A stretch of DNA of 64,000 bases from Phylloscopus collybita (Eukaryota; Chordata; Aves; Passeriformes; Phylloscopidae): assembly GCA_027886175.1 (NCBI GenBank), contig JAJNNQ010000027.1:4106001-4170000 (forward strand), in the 5' to 3' direction. The position numbers and the translations under genes were made by a program. Within the stretch, counting starts at the first letter, position 1. Each line of letters begins with the position of its first letter. Shown here piece by piece: positions 62,230-64,000 of the stretch. Under the pieces are notes generated by a model. That model saw nothing but the letters and a program-made list of their open reading frames with translations. It ran no database searches and was not told the origin of the DNA.

Positions 62230-62460
62230 GTGTTAACATGTTGATAATGACATTTTCTCCGCGTTCAAGTGCTTCGTTATCGAGATTAACCTTCATTTTA
62301 TTCTTCATTCTAATATATATCTTCAATGTTAAGTCTTCTTCAGGGATCTCTTATCATTTCCTGAACCCTCAATTTAGTAAATCCTGCTTATTCATGACCT
62401 TTTGTTCTATTAATTTCTATTAAGGGTATCTATTCCTACCTAGAATTGTCAAGGAAACCA
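62230..62460. other. Small CpG cluster in otherwise AT-rich DNA
   Basis: Four CpGs fall within 23 bp (62260, 62262, 62274 and 62281) in a repeat-free segment. A 114-codon plus frame (62079-62423) crosses it but is not recognisable. Weak candidate for conserved non-coding DNA. Confidence 0.2.
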
Positions 62461-64000
62461 CCATCTTTGGCTTAAACAACATCCCTAGAGCTTGAAAGAG
62501 CAGTGTTATTAGATGGAGGAGTGAAATTATATTTTAATTTGCTTCCTAAATTACATTAAATTATGTATGATCTCTCTTTTGCTTAGTGCATCCTTTAAAT
62601 TTGAAAGTTTAAATAGAAAAAGACTGTTTTTCATTACTAATTCCCTGATAATTAAGTATATACTGAGTTTGTTTCAAAAACCCTTAAAGGTTTGGAGTCC
62701 CTGAATCGCCAGATCTTGTAACAAAGCCTGAGAATACATCCCATCCTGTATCAATTATTATTTTAGTTATTATTTTATCATAAAATGCCACTTCAGTGCT
62801 GCTTCACTACTCACTTTGTAGGCAGGACAATGACAGCACTTGACAAGAAAATAATAAGTATTTATCTGGGAGTTCCTCCTTCCTTTGCTCTATAAAGAAA
62901 TTTTTCCCCTTCTTGACCCCCAGCTGGAAAACACAATCTGTCCTTTGAATCAAAAAATAAAAATATCAAGTTAATGCCTTTTGAAATCCAGAGAATAGCT
63001 ATCAAATATATTAAATACTATAAATGTAATTTAAAAGAGTAGGTGGGTAGAAATAGGATGTATAAATTATTATGTTATCAAACCTCTTTCAGGCATATCT
63101 CATCCTGCTTCTTATCAGAGTTATTTAAAATATGATCCACCTCCAGCCAGGTGTCAACCCCTCCTTTCCCTGAACTCTGACTTGGCTTTTGAGGAGCAGG
63201 GCTGTCACAAAGGGATTGTGATGGGATGAGCAGGGCAAAGGGACCAAGGGACACAAAGGGAAAGCCCAGGAGATTAAAGGATCAAGATAATTGCAGCAGA
63301 TTGGTGGGGAGTTGCCTGCAGCAGGTGTATTTGTAATTTCTTAGAATGGGGAAAACTTCCTTCTCTGGGCTGAAGTGTAAATCATAACCTTTTAAACTGA
63401 CCACAGAGGGGGTGTCAAAATGCAGAGCAGATCCTCATGTGTTCAGGAATTTGTCTTCCACCTTCCCTTCTGATGCAGGCCCTGGCTGCCTCCTGGGGTT
63501 TGTTGCTTCATCTGTCTCACTTCCAAACTACAAATTCCCCTGCTCTTCCTGCAGCCTGCTCTGGGAAAGCTTTGGGAACACGAAATGAGTGAATTTTACA
63601 TTGCACCAAGTACAGAAATAGAAGTTTTAAAATTCTCCTGAACCCATTCATTTGTTTGCTTGTGTTTTTTTGGTTTTGGAGTGTGGGTGTTATTGCGTTG
63701 GGTTTTTTTTTTTTATTATGATTCTCCTTGTTTAGTACAGGAGATTAAGAATGAGGATTTTTCACTCATTTTTCCACTCTTTTGGTTTCATTAAATTGAA
63801 ATGCACTTGGTCTTTAGCAAGCATCAGTTCTCCAGATGTTTTGTGGAGAGGAAAAACGTATTTATGTCTTTGTAGCAACATTAAACAAGGCAAGAAAAGT
63901 GACAAACATCCCATCAGGCTTTGTAATTATTGCCTATCACTCCTGCAGTGTCTTCAGCTGTGTATTTATCTTCTGTCCTTCTTTCTCCAATCCTCCACTG
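62461..64000. other. Unique DNA to the window edge, no gene seen
   Basis: No supported gene. Positions 63130-63560 are GC-richer. A T run lies near 63700-63714 in a G/T-rich stretch. Confidence 0.55.

Overview
This 64 kb window looks like nuclear DNA from a bird, most likely a songbird. It is AT-rich throughout. It carries two fragments of CR1, the dominant avian LINE, and three solo long terminal repeats (LTRs) of endogenous retroviruses, two of which resemble LTR families I associate with passerines from memory. Interspersed repeats are otherwise sparse, as is usual for birds. I see no bacterial or viral gene organisation: no operons, no ribosome-binding sites, and no open frame above about 167 codons.

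I cannot support any protein-coding gene, coding exon, tRNA, rRNA or known small RNA. The longest open frames (167, 166 and 146 codons) have no recognisable domain, and several overlap open frames on the other strand or in other frames. I treat them as chance. The window is therefore intergenic or deep intronic, and without flanking sequence I cannot say which gene it belongs to.

Layout. Positions 1-5654 are unique AT-rich DNA with simple repeats. Positions 5655-6778 hold two solo LTRs, 138 bp apart, in opposite orientations. Each has its own target-site duplication: 5 bp CCTGA around 5660-6323 and 6 bp ACACCC around 6462-6772. About 7.7-8.1 kb is a CpG-retaining, repeat-free segment. A 72 bp minus-strand CR1 tail lies at 13.15 kb. 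Positions 13.2-41.9 kb are mostly unique, with homopolymers, an extreme AT-rich patch at 15.5 kb and short tandem duplications. Positions 41.9-50.1 kb contain several high-complexity segments that could be conserved non-coding elements, the best at 49.6-50.1 kb. A 0.53 kb plus-strand CR1 3' end lies at 52.4-52.9 kb. The third solo LTR is at 55727-56017, on the minus strand, with a 6 bp ATTCAC duplication. A 28-base pure C tract lies at 59.08 kb.

The firmest results are the three LTR insertions with exact boundaries and the two CR1 fragments. The conserved-element candidates are inferred from sequence texture only and need a comparative alignment. I did not find a convincing undescribed biological system.
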